In this document: piece by piece, positions 17,701 to 24,726 of the stretch
Layout of the letters: every line of letters begins with the position of its first letter
How positions within the stretch are numbered: position 1 is the stretch's first letter
Origin: Actinoplanes lutulentus
GTDB lineage: Bacteria > Actinomycetota > Actinomycetes > Mycobacteriales > Micromonosporaceae
Direction: 5' to 3'
DNA: 64,000 bases
NCBI RefSeq assembly: GCF_003259845.1
Contig: NZ_QLMJ01000022.1
Location: 62,001 to 126,000, forward strand
Position numbers and translations under genes: made by a program
Notes under the pieces: generated by a model
Told to the model about the DNA's origin: nothing
What the model saw: the letters and a program-made list of their open reading frames with translations, nothing else
Databases searched by the model: none

Positions 17701-18431
17701 TCGACCAGCTGCGCGGGCGTGATCGTGGTGGCGGTGCTGTTGACCGCGGCGCCGTCCAGATAGGTCGTCACCCGGCCGCCGCCGAGGGTGACGGTCAGCG
17801 TCTTCCAGGCGTCCGCGGGCAACGCCGCCGACCCGGTGACCTGCGATTCGGCGCCGCCGGAGTTGACGGTCACCGCGGTGCGCAGCTTCCCGTCGCCGTT
17901 GTACGGGGTGCTGAACAGGTAACGGCTGTTGTCCTTGCCGAGCGCGTAGATCCACTGCCAGGGCGCGGTCGTCCCGTCCCACTTCACCCGGGTGGAGACG
18001 GTGAGTTCGGTACGGCCGTCGAGGACCGCTTTGGGGATCTGGACGTACGCGCCGTTCGAGGTGGGCGCGCCGCCGGGAAGCTGAATCGCCTGGTCGCCGG
18101 GGTTCGCGCCGTCGACGAGGGCCGCGGTCGCGCTGTTGACGAGGGTGCCGTTCAGGCCGTTGCCGGAGGAGTCGGTGACGACGCCGGTGGACAGGTCGTC
18201 GGCGTCGAACTCGTAGGCCACGACGGGGGAGGGAAGATCGGCCGCGGAGGCGGGGGCGGGGAGATCGGCCGCGGAGGCGGGGGTGGGGAGATCGGCCGCG
18301 GAGGCGGAGGCAAAGGCGGGGAGGTCGGCCGCGGGGGAGGGGAGGTCGGCCGCGGAGGCGGGGGCGCTGCCGAGAAGGGTGGCGGCCAGGAGGCCGGCGC
18401 TCGCGGCGGACAGCAGGCGGGGCGGTCTCAT
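14796..18431 (-). CDS. Multidomain secreted glycosidase (LamG, Ig-like, clan GH-A-like core, CBM6/35-like modules)
   Basis: The 1211-aa protein has a signal peptide ending PASA, then an ADLP-rich repeat tract (about residues 28-67). A LamG domain (about 70-285) and a bacterial Ig-like domain (about 290-370) follow. The catalytic TIM-barrel core (about 375-780) has acid/base FVPFNEPEG and nucleophile ININEYAFN, a clan GH-A arrangement resembling GH39-like enzymes. The C-terminus carries CBM6/35-like modules (YEAELASLDHARTV, YEAESAVVTGSAAV). The core is related to the protein at 24727-26409 (shared TWHEL/VWHEL, INEYA and late beta domain). An operator matching the LacI site lies upstream. The substrate is inferred to be an arabinose-rich polysaccharide. 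Confidence 0.82.
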   Translation of the reverse strand: MRPPRLLSAASAGLLAATLLGSAPASAADLPSPAADLPAFASASAADLPTPASAADLPAPASAADLPSPVVAYEFDADDLSTGVVTDSSGNGLNGTLVNSATAALVDGANPGDQAIQLPGGAPTSNGAYVQIPKAVLDGRTELTVSTRVKWDGTTAPWQWIYALGKDNSRYLFSTPYNGDGKLRTAVTVNSGGAESQVTGSAALPADAWKTLTVTLGGGRVTTYLDGAAVNSTATTITPAQLVDASTASAGFIGKSFYADPLFDGAVDDFRVYGTALTAAQVAEDFSATPPSVTEISETSFNIRTTIGTPPRLPASVPAAFTDGYDRNIAITWQPVDPASYAQRGTFTVTGTAAGTTVTATVTVIREGELTIDLGTTTGAFHGGAAGTLYGLYGDGVPTNNLIEGMNLRTVSTKAQDGPQHPGADALEVVKPLADSTDGDVYIYMTDIHRGFPYQWPGSTPQEKLTLFKQKIAKQVDQVATLDPEYQDNIVFVPFNEPEGNMFGTGEWSYNQVSWLNNPADYFQAWDDVYALIKGKLPGARIAGPNTSILFDQVKGFLEHARDAGTLPEVITWHELSHPEAVRDNVAKYREWEAEVLPGQHLPININEYAFNYHTSVPGQMIQWISAIEESKVDADIAYWNIDGNLSDSAVQANRGNGQWWLYNAYGQMTGDTVKVTPPYPGQNYTLQGVATLDTGKKQARAIFGGSAGAGYIRFTDVPKSFGKTVHAWIREIPWTGQVGDSAPPRLIAEQNLTVVGGEVAVPFDKLTEASAYEIVLGPGTKSDRTTAVPTTWSGSFEAEDATYTGGGYSRNGPEGSPSDVSKFYTSGGFNVGGLRTGSDGVLDFTVDVPKDGTYDLSVFANSLNTFDLVREQGPTNVFLRVDGTAEQEIFLPLGYKWVVWDHADTTVKLTAGTHQISLAARSIDGLRSTKGDAIVDRITLSLPNPAATSDVYEAELASLDHARTVSGGAELGRGSTATFWVYSPSDAASILDFSVTRGSASVSVNGIDVGNSRKVAVSLSGGVNKIKVKGLSKGTVVDRLSVRGSSVLPAVTYEAESAVVTGSAAVVTKSLASGGSAVTGISDASTLRFTVPAAKAGTYALRIRYSNPEQAVATHYNPDPLARHADVSVNGGAAKRVLFPHSFHDNNFWELTVPVTLRRGQNTLTFSSSELPNFDGVTYASDDWPDVLLRSQYAPLIDKVTVAPYSAAVR
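18231..18365 (-). repeat. In-frame 27-bp minisatellite behind the signal peptide
   Basis: Five units of 27, 27, 33, 21 and 27 bp share GGGGAGATCGGCCGCGGAGG on the plus strand. Read on the minus strand they encode repeats of the type ADLPxPASA. All unit lengths are multiples of three, so copy-number change would keep the reading frame. Confidence 0.85.
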
Positions 18432-18548
18432 GCATCACTCCAAGCGAGGTGTGAGCGTTAACAAAACACGGCATCGTTCCGGCGATGCGGAAAACGGTTG
18501 CCGCGCGATCCGCAACCAAGCCGCGTTTGTCATCAAGGGGTTTCCGGT

Positions 18549-18577
18549 AGGTTACGAACAACCCCGATGCTCGTCAA
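18549..18577 (-). promoter_or_regulatory. Promoter of the 1211-aa glycosidase gene
   Basis: On the minus strand, -35 TTGACG (18577-18572) and -10 TAACCT (18554-18549) are 17 bp apart. This gives a leader of about 110 nt before ATG 18431. The operator at 18587-18602 lies 9 bp upstream of the -35 element. Confidence 0.6.
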
Positions 18578-18586
18578 TGACTCACT

Positions 18587-18602
18587 AGGAAATCGTTTGC
18601 CT
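18587..18602. promoter_or_regulatory. LacI-family operator, site 1
   Basis: AGGAAATCGTTTGCCT is a near palindrome with the central CG typical of LacI-family sites. Its reverse complement (AGGCAAACGATTTCCT) matches site 2 at 19745-19760 in all but one position. It stands between the LacI gene and the glycosidase gene that it probably controls. Confidence 0.7.
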
Positions 18603-18630
18603 CCACTGTGTACGAGCGAGTCCGAGCGAG

Positions 18631-19638
18631 TCAGACCGCTGTCGACGCCCGGGGGACCAGGCGGCAGGGGCGGGTCTGGCGGCCGTGGACCGGATTGCCG
18701 TTGATCGTTGCCAGCAGGAGCTCGGCGGCGGAGCGGCCGATTCCCTCCAGATCCATGTCGATGCTGGTCAGGGCCGGCCGGCAGCCGTCGACCATGACGT
18801 CCCAGTTGTCGAAACCGACCACGGCCACGTCCGCCGGGACCGAGCGGCCGGCCGCCTGCATCCCCTCGACCAGGCCCCGGGCGATCTGGTCGCTGCCGCA
18901 GAAGACCGCGTCCACGTCGGCACCCGTGGAGAGCAGGATCCCGGCGGCCTGGCGGCCCCACGCTTCGCTCCACTCGCCGTACAGGGTGGGCGCCGCCGGT
19001 TGCAGGCCCTCCGCGGCCAGGGTCTCGGCGGTGGCGCGGGCGCGCACGGTCGCCGAGTGGTGATGCTCCGGACCGGTGACGTGCGCGATCCGGCGCCGGC
19101 CCACCGCGAGCAGGTGCTGCACCGCGCGGCGGGCGCCGTCGATCTCGTCGGGCACCACCGAGCAGTCGCGCGGGTCGGCCGAGCTGATGAACGCGTAGAC
19201 GACCGGGACCGGCAGGCCGACGCCGATCGGCGCCCGGGCCTGGGTACGGCGACCGGTCACTATGATCCCGTCGACCTTGCGGCTGAGCAGGGTGCGCAGG
19301 TAGTACTGCTCGCGGATCGGGTCGTCGCGGGCGTCGCAGAGGAAGACCGACATCTGCCCCGCCCCGAGGGCGTCCTCGGCGCCGATGAGCAGCGGGATGC
19401 TGAACCGGCCGATGCTGTCGGTGGTGATCATGCCGACCGTGTAGGTGCGGCCGGTCTGCAGCGAACGGGCCGCCGCGTTGGCGACGAATCCGAGCTGCTC
19501 GGCGGCCTGCTGGACGCGCTGACGGGTCTCTGGTCGCAGTGCTCCCCGTCCGTTGAGCGCCTTGGACGCCGTGCCGGTGGAGACCCCCGCGAGCGCCGCC
19601 ACCTGGCTGATGGTGACCGCGCGTTCTGTCGTACTCAG
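18631..19638 (-). CDS. LacI-family transcriptional repressor of the glycan locus
   Basis: The protein has a LacI helix-turn-helix (VTISQVAALAGVSTGTASKALNGRG) and a periplasmic-binding-like sensor domain (VGMITTD, VDGIIVTGRR, IAHVTGPEHHHSA, FCGSDQIARGLVEG, VGFDNWDV). The first standard start, GTG 19602, would cut off the first helix. CTG 19638 lies 5 nt after GGGGAGG and restores a full 335-aa LacI protein (MSTTERAVTISQ). I therefore take CTG as the likely start. Divergent from the ABC operon, it probably binds the two operators and releases them when the imported sugar binds; an arabinose-type inducer is inferred. Confidence 0.85.
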   Translation of the reverse strand: MSTTERAVTISQVAALAGVSTGTASKALNGRGALRPETRQRVQQAAEQLGFVANAAARSLQTGRTYTVGMITTDSIGRFSIPLLIGAEDALGAGQMSVFLCDARDDPIREQYYLRTLLSRKVDGIIVTGRRTQARAPIGVGLPVPVVYAFISSADPRDCSVVPDEIDGARRAVQHLLAVGRRRIAHVTGPEHHHSATVRARATAETLAAEGLQPAAPTLYGEWSEAWGRQAAGILLSTGADVDAVFCGSDQIARGLVEGMQAAGRSVPADVAVVGFDNWDVMVDGCRPALTSIDMDLEGIGRSAAELLLATINGNPVHGRQTRPCRLVPRASTAV

Positions 19639-19712
19639 TTTTTCCTCCCCAGTTTCCTGCGCGGACCACGGAGTTTCCTAGGTGGCCTGCGTAATGCGAC
19701 CGTAACCCGCCC

Positions 19713-19742
19713 TTGACATGTGAGCAAGACGCTACCTAGCTT
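19713..19742 (+). promoter_or_regulatory. Promoter of the ABC importer operon
   Basis: A perfect -35 TTGACA (19713-19718) is followed after 18 bp by TAGCTT (19737-19742), a TAnnnT -10 element. Transcription would start inside operator site 2, a classical arrangement for repression. Confidence 0.6.
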
Positions 19743-19743
19743 C

Positions 19744-19761
19744 TAGGCAATCGATTTCCTA
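19744..19761. promoter_or_regulatory. LacI-family operator, site 2
   Basis: TAGGCAATCGATTTCCTA is an 18-bp palindrome with one mismatched pair, centred on CG. It directly follows the -10 element of the importer operon and lies 28 bp before its first start codon. It matches site 1. Confidence 0.75.
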
Positions 19762-19789
19762 ACTCACAAAAGCCCTTAGGTGACTCGAT

Positions 19790-21034
19790 ATGCCGATCTC
19801 CCGAAAAGCCACTGCCTCCCTCCTCATTGCCACCTGCCTGCTGGCCGGCTGCTCCTCCGCGAACGACGACGCCGGTGACAGCGGTGCCGCGCCGACCGGC
19901 GACTACACCGTCTGGGACCCGTACCCGCAGTTCGACGACAGCTCGGACTGGGTGAAGCTGCTGTCCCAGTGCGGCACCGACGCCGGTGTCACGGTCAAGC
20001 GCACCGGTTATGACACCACTGATCTGACGAACAAGGCGCTGCTCGCCGCACAGCAGGGCAACTCGCCGGACGTGCTGATCGTCGACAACCCGGTGGTGTC
20101 CACCCTGGCCGACGCCGGCGTGCTGACCACCACCGACGAGGTCAAGGTCGACACCGCGGCCGTCTCGCCGAACCTGCTCGCCGCCGGGCAGATCGGCGGC
20201 AAGACGTACGGCATCCCGATCGGCGCGAACACCCTCGCGCTGTATTACAACAAAGAGGTACTGGACAAGGCCGGTGTGGACCCGGCGGCCATCAAGGACT
20301 GGGCCGGCCTGACCGCCGCGCTCGACAAGGTCAAGGCGTCCGGCAAGAAGGGCATCACGTTCTCGGCGATCGGTACCGAGGAGGGCAGCTTCCAGTTCCT
20401 GCCGTGGTTCTGGGGTTCGGGTGCGAACCTGACCCAGCTCGACTCGGCGCAGGGTGTCGCGGCACTGACGCTGTGGACCGACTGGCTGAAGAACGGCCTC
20501 GCGCCGAACTCGGTCCTGAACAACACGCAGACCACCAGCTGGCAGGAGTTCGCCACCGGCGACTTCGCGTTCAGCGAGAACGGCACCTGGCAGCTGGCGA
20601 ACGCGAAGAAGACCGGCTTCGAGTACGGCATCATCCCGATCCCGTCGCAGGCCGGCGGAGTCGCACCGGCGCCGACCGGTGGTGAGTTCGTGACCGCACC
20701 GATCCAGGACGACACCGCGCGGTACGCCGTGACCGAGAAGCTGGTCAACTGCCTGACCAACGCGGACAACGCGTTCACCACGGACACCACGTTGTCGTAC
20801 ATCGCCGCCACCGAGGCCGTGCAGACCAAGCAGGTCGCCGAGAACCCCGAGCTGACCGTGTGGGTCGACGCGGTCAAGGCCGCGAAGGGCCGGACCAGTG
20901 ACGACCTCGGGACCAAGTACCCGAAGATCTCGCAGCCCTTGTGGACCGGGTTCCAGGCGGCATTGTCGGGTTCGGCGAACCCGCAGGACGCGTTGACCAC
21001 GGCACAGACGACCGCGGCTGCCGCCACCAAGTGA
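19790..21034 (+). CDS. ABC sugar importer, substrate-binding lipoprotein (CUT1)
   Basis: The 414-aa protein has a lipoprotein signal peptide with lipobox LLAGC (Cys near residue 22). The body is an extracellular solute-binding protein of the type that binds oligosaccharides (VWDPYPQFDDS, NSPDVLIVDNP, YGIPIGANTLALYYNKEVLDKAG, FAFSENGTWQL). It is the first gene of an operon with two permeases and a GH127 enzyme. No ATPase gene is present, which is normal for CUT1 systems that share an MsiK-type ATPase; that sharing is inferred. Arabino-oligosaccharides are the likely ligand from context. Confidence 0.9.
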   Translation: MPISRKATASLLIATCLLAGCSSANDDAGDSGAAPTGDYTVWDPYPQFDDSSDWVKLLSQCGTDAGVTVKRTGYDTTDLTNKALLAAQQGNSPDVLIVDNPVVSTLADAGVLTTTDEVKVDTAAVSPNLLAAGQIGGKTYGIPIGANTLALYYNKEVLDKAGVDPAAIKDWAGLTAALDKVKASGKKGITFSAIGTEEGSFQFLPWFWGSGANLTQLDSAQGVAALTLWTDWLKNGLAPNSVLNNTQTTSWQEFATGDFAFSENGTWQLANAKKTGFEYGIIPIPSQAGGVAPAPTGGEFVTAPIQDDTARYAVTEKLVNCLTNADNAFTTDTTLSYIAATEAVQTKQVAENPELTVWVDAVKAAKGRTSDDLGTKYPKISQPLWTGFQAALSGSANPQDALTTAQTTAAAATK

Positions 21035-21036
21035 CG

Positions 21037-21975
21037 ATGACCCACGACGTTCTGACCCGCGTGCCTGCCGAGACGACGGTGGGCACGCGGGCCCCCAAGA
21101 AACAGCGCAACTGGGCCGCGTGGGCGTTCCTCGCCCCGGTTGTGGTGTACCTGATCGCGTTCTACGCGTACCCGCTCTATCGCAACCTGGATCTGAGTCT
21201 GCGTGACTACACCGTGCGCAGCTTCGTCCGCGGTGACGCGCCGTTCAGCGGACTGGACAACTATCGCGAGGTGTTCGCCGACGCCACGTTCTGGCCGGCG
21301 TTGCTGCACACGCTCGCGTTCACGTTCGTCAGCATCGCGTTCCAGTTCGCCATCGGGCTCGCACTGGCCGTGTTCTTCGCCCAGAGCTTCCGGTTGTCGG
21401 CGACGTTGCGGGCGTTGTTCCTCGTACCGTGGCTGTTGCCGTTGATTGTCAGCGCGTCAACATGGACGTGGATGCTCAACAGTGACTCCGGCATCGTCAA
21501 TACTGCACTTGCCGCCGTCAACATTGACCCGGTCAACTGGTTGACGTCACCGGACTGGGCGCTGACCAGTGTGATCATCGCGAACATCTGGATCGGCATC
21601 CCGTTCAACCTGGTGGTGCTCTACAGCGGCCTGCAAGCGATCCCGGCCGAGGTCTACGAGGCCGCGGCCCTTGACGGCGCGACGAGCTGGCAGCGGTTCT
21701 GGCGGATCACGTTCCCGCTGCTGCGACCCGTCTCGGCGATCACCCTGCTGCTCGGGCTGGTCTACACGCTCAAGGTCTTCGACATCATCTGGATCATGAC
21801 GAAGGGCGGGCCGGCCGACGCGTCGATGACGTTCGCGACCTGGTCCTATCGACTCAGCTTCGGCAATCTGCTGCCCGAGTTCGGCCCCGGCGCTGCCGTC
21901 GGCAACCTGCTGATCATCATGGCGCTCATCTTCGGCCTGCTCTACATCCGGATCCAGAGGAGGCAGGCGCAGTGA
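21037..21975 (+). CDS. ABC sugar importer, first permease (CUT1)
   Basis: This is a 312-aa inner-membrane permease with six predicted helices (first at WAAWAFLAPVVVYLIAFYAY) and the EAA loop EVYEAAALDGATSWQRFWRITFPLLRP that docks the ATPase. ATG 21037 begins 2 bp after the binding-protein stop; GTG 21031 is a close alternative. The N-terminal tail of about 25 residues is charged and cytoplasmic. The gene overlaps the second permease by 4 bp (GTGA). It would form the channel heterodimer with that protein. Confidence 0.9.
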   Translation: MTHDVLTRVPAETTVGTRAPKKQRNWAAWAFLAPVVVYLIAFYAYPLYRNLDLSLRDYTVRSFVRGDAPFSGLDNYREVFADATFWPALLHTLAFTFVSIAFQFAIGLALAVFFAQSFRLSATLRALFLVPWLLPLIVSASTWTWMLNSDSGIVNTALAAVNIDPVNWLTSPDWALTSVIIANIWIGIPFNLVVLYSGLQAIPAEVYEAAALDGATSWQRFWRITFPLLRPVSAITLLLGLVYTLKVFDIIWIMTKGGPADASMTFATWSYRLSFGNLLPEFGPGAAVGNLLIIMALIFGLLYIRIQRRQAQ

Positions 21976-22781
21976 TCCGATCAGCGAAAACGATCATCGG
22001 GCTGATCCTCACCGGGATCATGCTGTTCCCGGTCTACTGGATGATCAACGTGTCCTTCACCAAGGACACCGACATGCGCGCCGACCCGCCACACCTGTTC
22101 CCCTGGAACGGGACCCTGGAGGGTTACCGCGCGGTCATCGACCAGCAGATGCCCTATCTCGGCACCAGCCTGCTCGTCGGCCTGGGCACCGTCGTGCTCA
22201 CCCTGCTCATCTCGGCGCCGGCCGGTTTCGCCCTGGCGAAACTACGGCCCCGGGGCGGCGGCGCGCTCAGCTTCGTGCTGCTGATCGCCCAGATGATCCC
22301 CGGAATCATCATGGCGATGGGCTTCTACGCCATCTACCTGCGACTCGGCGTGCTCAACACGATTCCCGGACTGATCCTCGCCGACTCCACCATCGCGGTC
22401 CCGTTCGGCGTGCTGATCTTCACGGCGTTCATGTCCGGCATCCCGGACGAGCTGATCAACGCGGCGCTCATCGACGGCGCGTCGAAGTGGCGCACGTTCC
22501 TCTCGGTGATCCTGCCGGTCAGCCGGAACGCGATCGTCACGGTCAGCCTGTTCGCATTCCTGTGGGCGTGGTCGGACTTCGTCTTCGCCACGACGCTCGA
22601 CGGCGGCGGTGATCACCAGCCGATCACGCTCGGCATCTATCACTACATCGGCAACAACAACCAGCAGTGGAACGCGATCATGGCGACCGCCGTGGTGGCG
22701 TCCATCCCCGCGACGCTGCTGCTCATCCTGGCCCAGCGTTACGTGGCAGCCGGCGTGACCGCCGGCGCCGTCAAGGACTGA
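21972..22781 (+). CDS. ABC sugar importer, second permease (CUT1)
   Basis: The 269-aa permease begins at GTG 21972, overlapping the first permease gene. It has the typical start TIIGLILTGIMLFPVYWMINVSF and the EAA loop ELINAALIDGASKWRTFLSVILPVSR. It belongs to the MalG/AraQ-like group and completes the importer with the binding protein and first permease. The GH127 gene follows after 8 bp in the same operon, which ties uptake to intracellular hydrolysis. Confidence 0.9.
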   Translation: MIRSAKTIIGLILTGIMLFPVYWMINVSFTKDTDMRADPPHLFPWNGTLEGYRAVIDQQMPYLGTSLLVGLGTVVLTLLISAPAGFALAKLRPRGGGALSFVLLIAQMIPGIIMAMGFYAIYLRLGVLNTIPGLILADSTIAVPFGVLIFTAFMSGIPDELINAALIDGASKWRTFLSVILPVSRNAIVTVSLFAFLWAWSDFVFATTLDGGGDHQPITLGIYHYIGNNNQQWNAIMATAVVASIPATLLLILAQRYVAAGVTAGAVKD

Positions 22782-22789
22782 GGAACATC

Positions 22790-24688
22790 GTGACCGAAAA
22801 TCTGGGCCCCGTCGTGCCCACCGCAGACGCCATCGGAAAGCTGCACCCCGCCTCAGCGGTGCGGCTGAACCCGGACGGCCTGCTCGGCGGCTGGCAGCAG
22901 CGCAACATCGACGCCACCCTGCCGCACTGCGTCACCCAGCTCGACGCGTACGGCAACCTGGCGAACCTGCGCCGCGTCACCGGAGACGCGGACGGCGAGT
23001 TCCGCGGCTTCTGGTTCGCCGACACCGACGTGCACAAGACCCTGGAAGCGGCGTTCTGGTCGGGCACCGCGAACGCGTTCGCCGACGAGACCGCGGCGCT
23101 GCTGGAGAAGGCGCAGGACGCCGACGGATACCTGGACTCCTACTACCAGGATCCGGACAACCGCGCGAAACAGTGGGCTGAGCTGCACTTCAGCCACGAG
23201 ATGTACACCGCCGGCCATCTCATCCAGGCCGCCGTCGCCGCCGCGCGTTCCGCGCCGGACACCCCCGCGGCACAGCAGGTCGTCGCGGTCGCGCGCCGTT
23301 TCGCCGACCTTCTGGTGCTTCGGTACGCCCAATCGCCGGAGGTAGACGGCCATCCCGAGGTGGAGACGGCCCTCGCCGAGCTGTACCGGGTCACCGGTCA
23401 CCGGCCGTACCTCGACCTGGCCGCCCGCTTCGTCGAGAACCGTGGCCACGGGGTGCTGGGGGAGGGCCGCTTCGGTCCGGCGTACTACCAGGACCACGAA
23501 CCGCTGCGCGGCACCGCCGAGGTCACCGGGCACGTGGTGCGGCAGGTGTACCTGCTGGCCGGTGCGGTCGACGTGGCCGTCGAGACCGGCGACCAGGAGC
23601 TGCTCGACACGACGATCCGGCTGTGGGACTCGGCCTTGGAATCACGCACCTACATCACCGGTGGGCAGGGTTCCCGGCACCGCGACGAAGCGTACGGCGA
23701 TCCGTACGAGCTGCCGCCGGACCGTGCGTACGCGGAGACCTGCGCCGCGATCGGCAACTTCCAGCTGGCGTGGCGGCTACTGCTGGCCACCGGCGACGTG
23801 AAGTACGCCGACGAGATGGAACGTGTCCTGCACAACGGGATCGCGGGCAGCACCGCGGCCGGCGGGACCGCGTTCTTCTACTCCAACCCGCTGCAGCTGC
23901 GCACCGGGCACGACGGCTCGCACGAGGACGCGCCGTCCCAGCGGCTCACGTGGTACTCCTGCGCCTGCTGCCCGCCGAACCTGGCCCGGTTGATGGCGTC
24001 GCTGCACCACTATCTCGCCACCGGCGACGAGTCCGGGCTGCAGCTCCACCTGTACGGATCCGGGACGATCGAGCATGGGGAACATGCCGTCCAGGTCGAG
24101 ACCCGTTATCCCTGGGACGAGCAGGTCACGGTCACCGTGACGTCGACCTCGGCCGAGCCGTGGACGCTCGCCCTGCGCGTGCCGGCCTGGTGCGACAGCG
24201 CGCGGCTGCGGGTCAACGGCACGCCGGCCCGCGTCGAGGCGCGTGACGGCTACCTGCGCCTCGACCGGATCTGGCACCTCGGCGATGAGGTCCAGCTGGT
24301 CCTGACCATGCCGTCCCGTCTGGTCGCCGCGCATCCCCGGGTCGACGCCAGCCGGGGTGCCGCCGCCCTGGTCCGCGGTCCGCTCGTGTACTGCCTGGAG
24401 CAGGCCGACATGCCGGCCGGCACGGTGCTCGAAGACGTCGAGTTGTCGACCTCCTCGCCCCTCGCCGTCGCTTTCCACACCACCGGGGTCGCTCCGGTCA
24501 CGGTGCGCGTACCCGTACGCCTGCGGTCCTCGCAAGAGCAGGCACCGCTCTACCGTGACCTGCCCACCGCGCCGCACGGGCCGTCAGGCCCAGCGGCGAC
24601 AGTCACCGCCATCCCCTACTTCCTGTGGGCCAACCGGGCCTCGGGTGCCATGCGGATCTGGATCCCGCTGGCCGCGCAGGAGACGTAG
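22790..24688 (+). CDS. Cytoplasmic GH127 beta-L-arabinofuranosidase
   Basis: This 632-aa GH127 protein has no signal peptide. E316 and C318 in YAETCAA and C393-C394 in CACCPPN match the Zn-cysteine site of HypBA1-type enzymes, in which the first Cys of the pair is the nucleophile. The length is close to that of single-domain family members (about 650). GTG 22790 follows GAGGAA, 8 bp after the permease stop. It would release L-arabinose from imported beta-arabinofuranosides. It differs clearly from the secreted GH127 at 174, so the locus has an outside and an inside enzyme of one family. Confidence 0.92.
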   Translation: MTENLGPVVPTADAIGKLHPASAVRLNPDGLLGGWQQRNIDATLPHCVTQLDAYGNLANLRRVTGDADGEFRGFWFADTDVHKTLEAAFWSGTANAFADETAALLEKAQDADGYLDSYYQDPDNRAKQWAELHFSHEMYTAGHLIQAAVAAARSAPDTPAAQQVVAVARRFADLLVLRYAQSPEVDGHPEVETALAELYRVTGHRPYLDLAARFVENRGHGVLGEGRFGPAYYQDHEPLRGTAEVTGHVVRQVYLLAGAVDVAVETGDQELLDTTIRLWDSALESRTYITGGQGSRHRDEAYGDPYELPPDRAYAETCAAIGNFQLAWRLLLATGDVKYADEMERVLHNGIAGSTAAGGTAFFYSNPLQLRTGHDGSHEDAPSQRLTWYSCACCPPNLARLMASLHHYLATGDESGLQLHLYGSGTIEHGEHAVQVETRYPWDEQVTVTVTSTSAEPWTLALRVPAWCDSARLRVNGTPARVEARDGYLRLDRIWHLGDEVQLVLTMPSRLVAAHPRVDASRGAAALVRGPLVYCLEQADMPAGTVLEDVELSTSSPLAVAFHTTGVAPVTVRVPVRLRSSQEQAPLYRDLPTAPHGPSGPAATVTAIPYFLWANRASGAMRIWIPLAAQET

Positions 24689-24726
24689 AACCGTCCCCAT
24701 CACTCACCCCCCACCGAGGTGAAACA

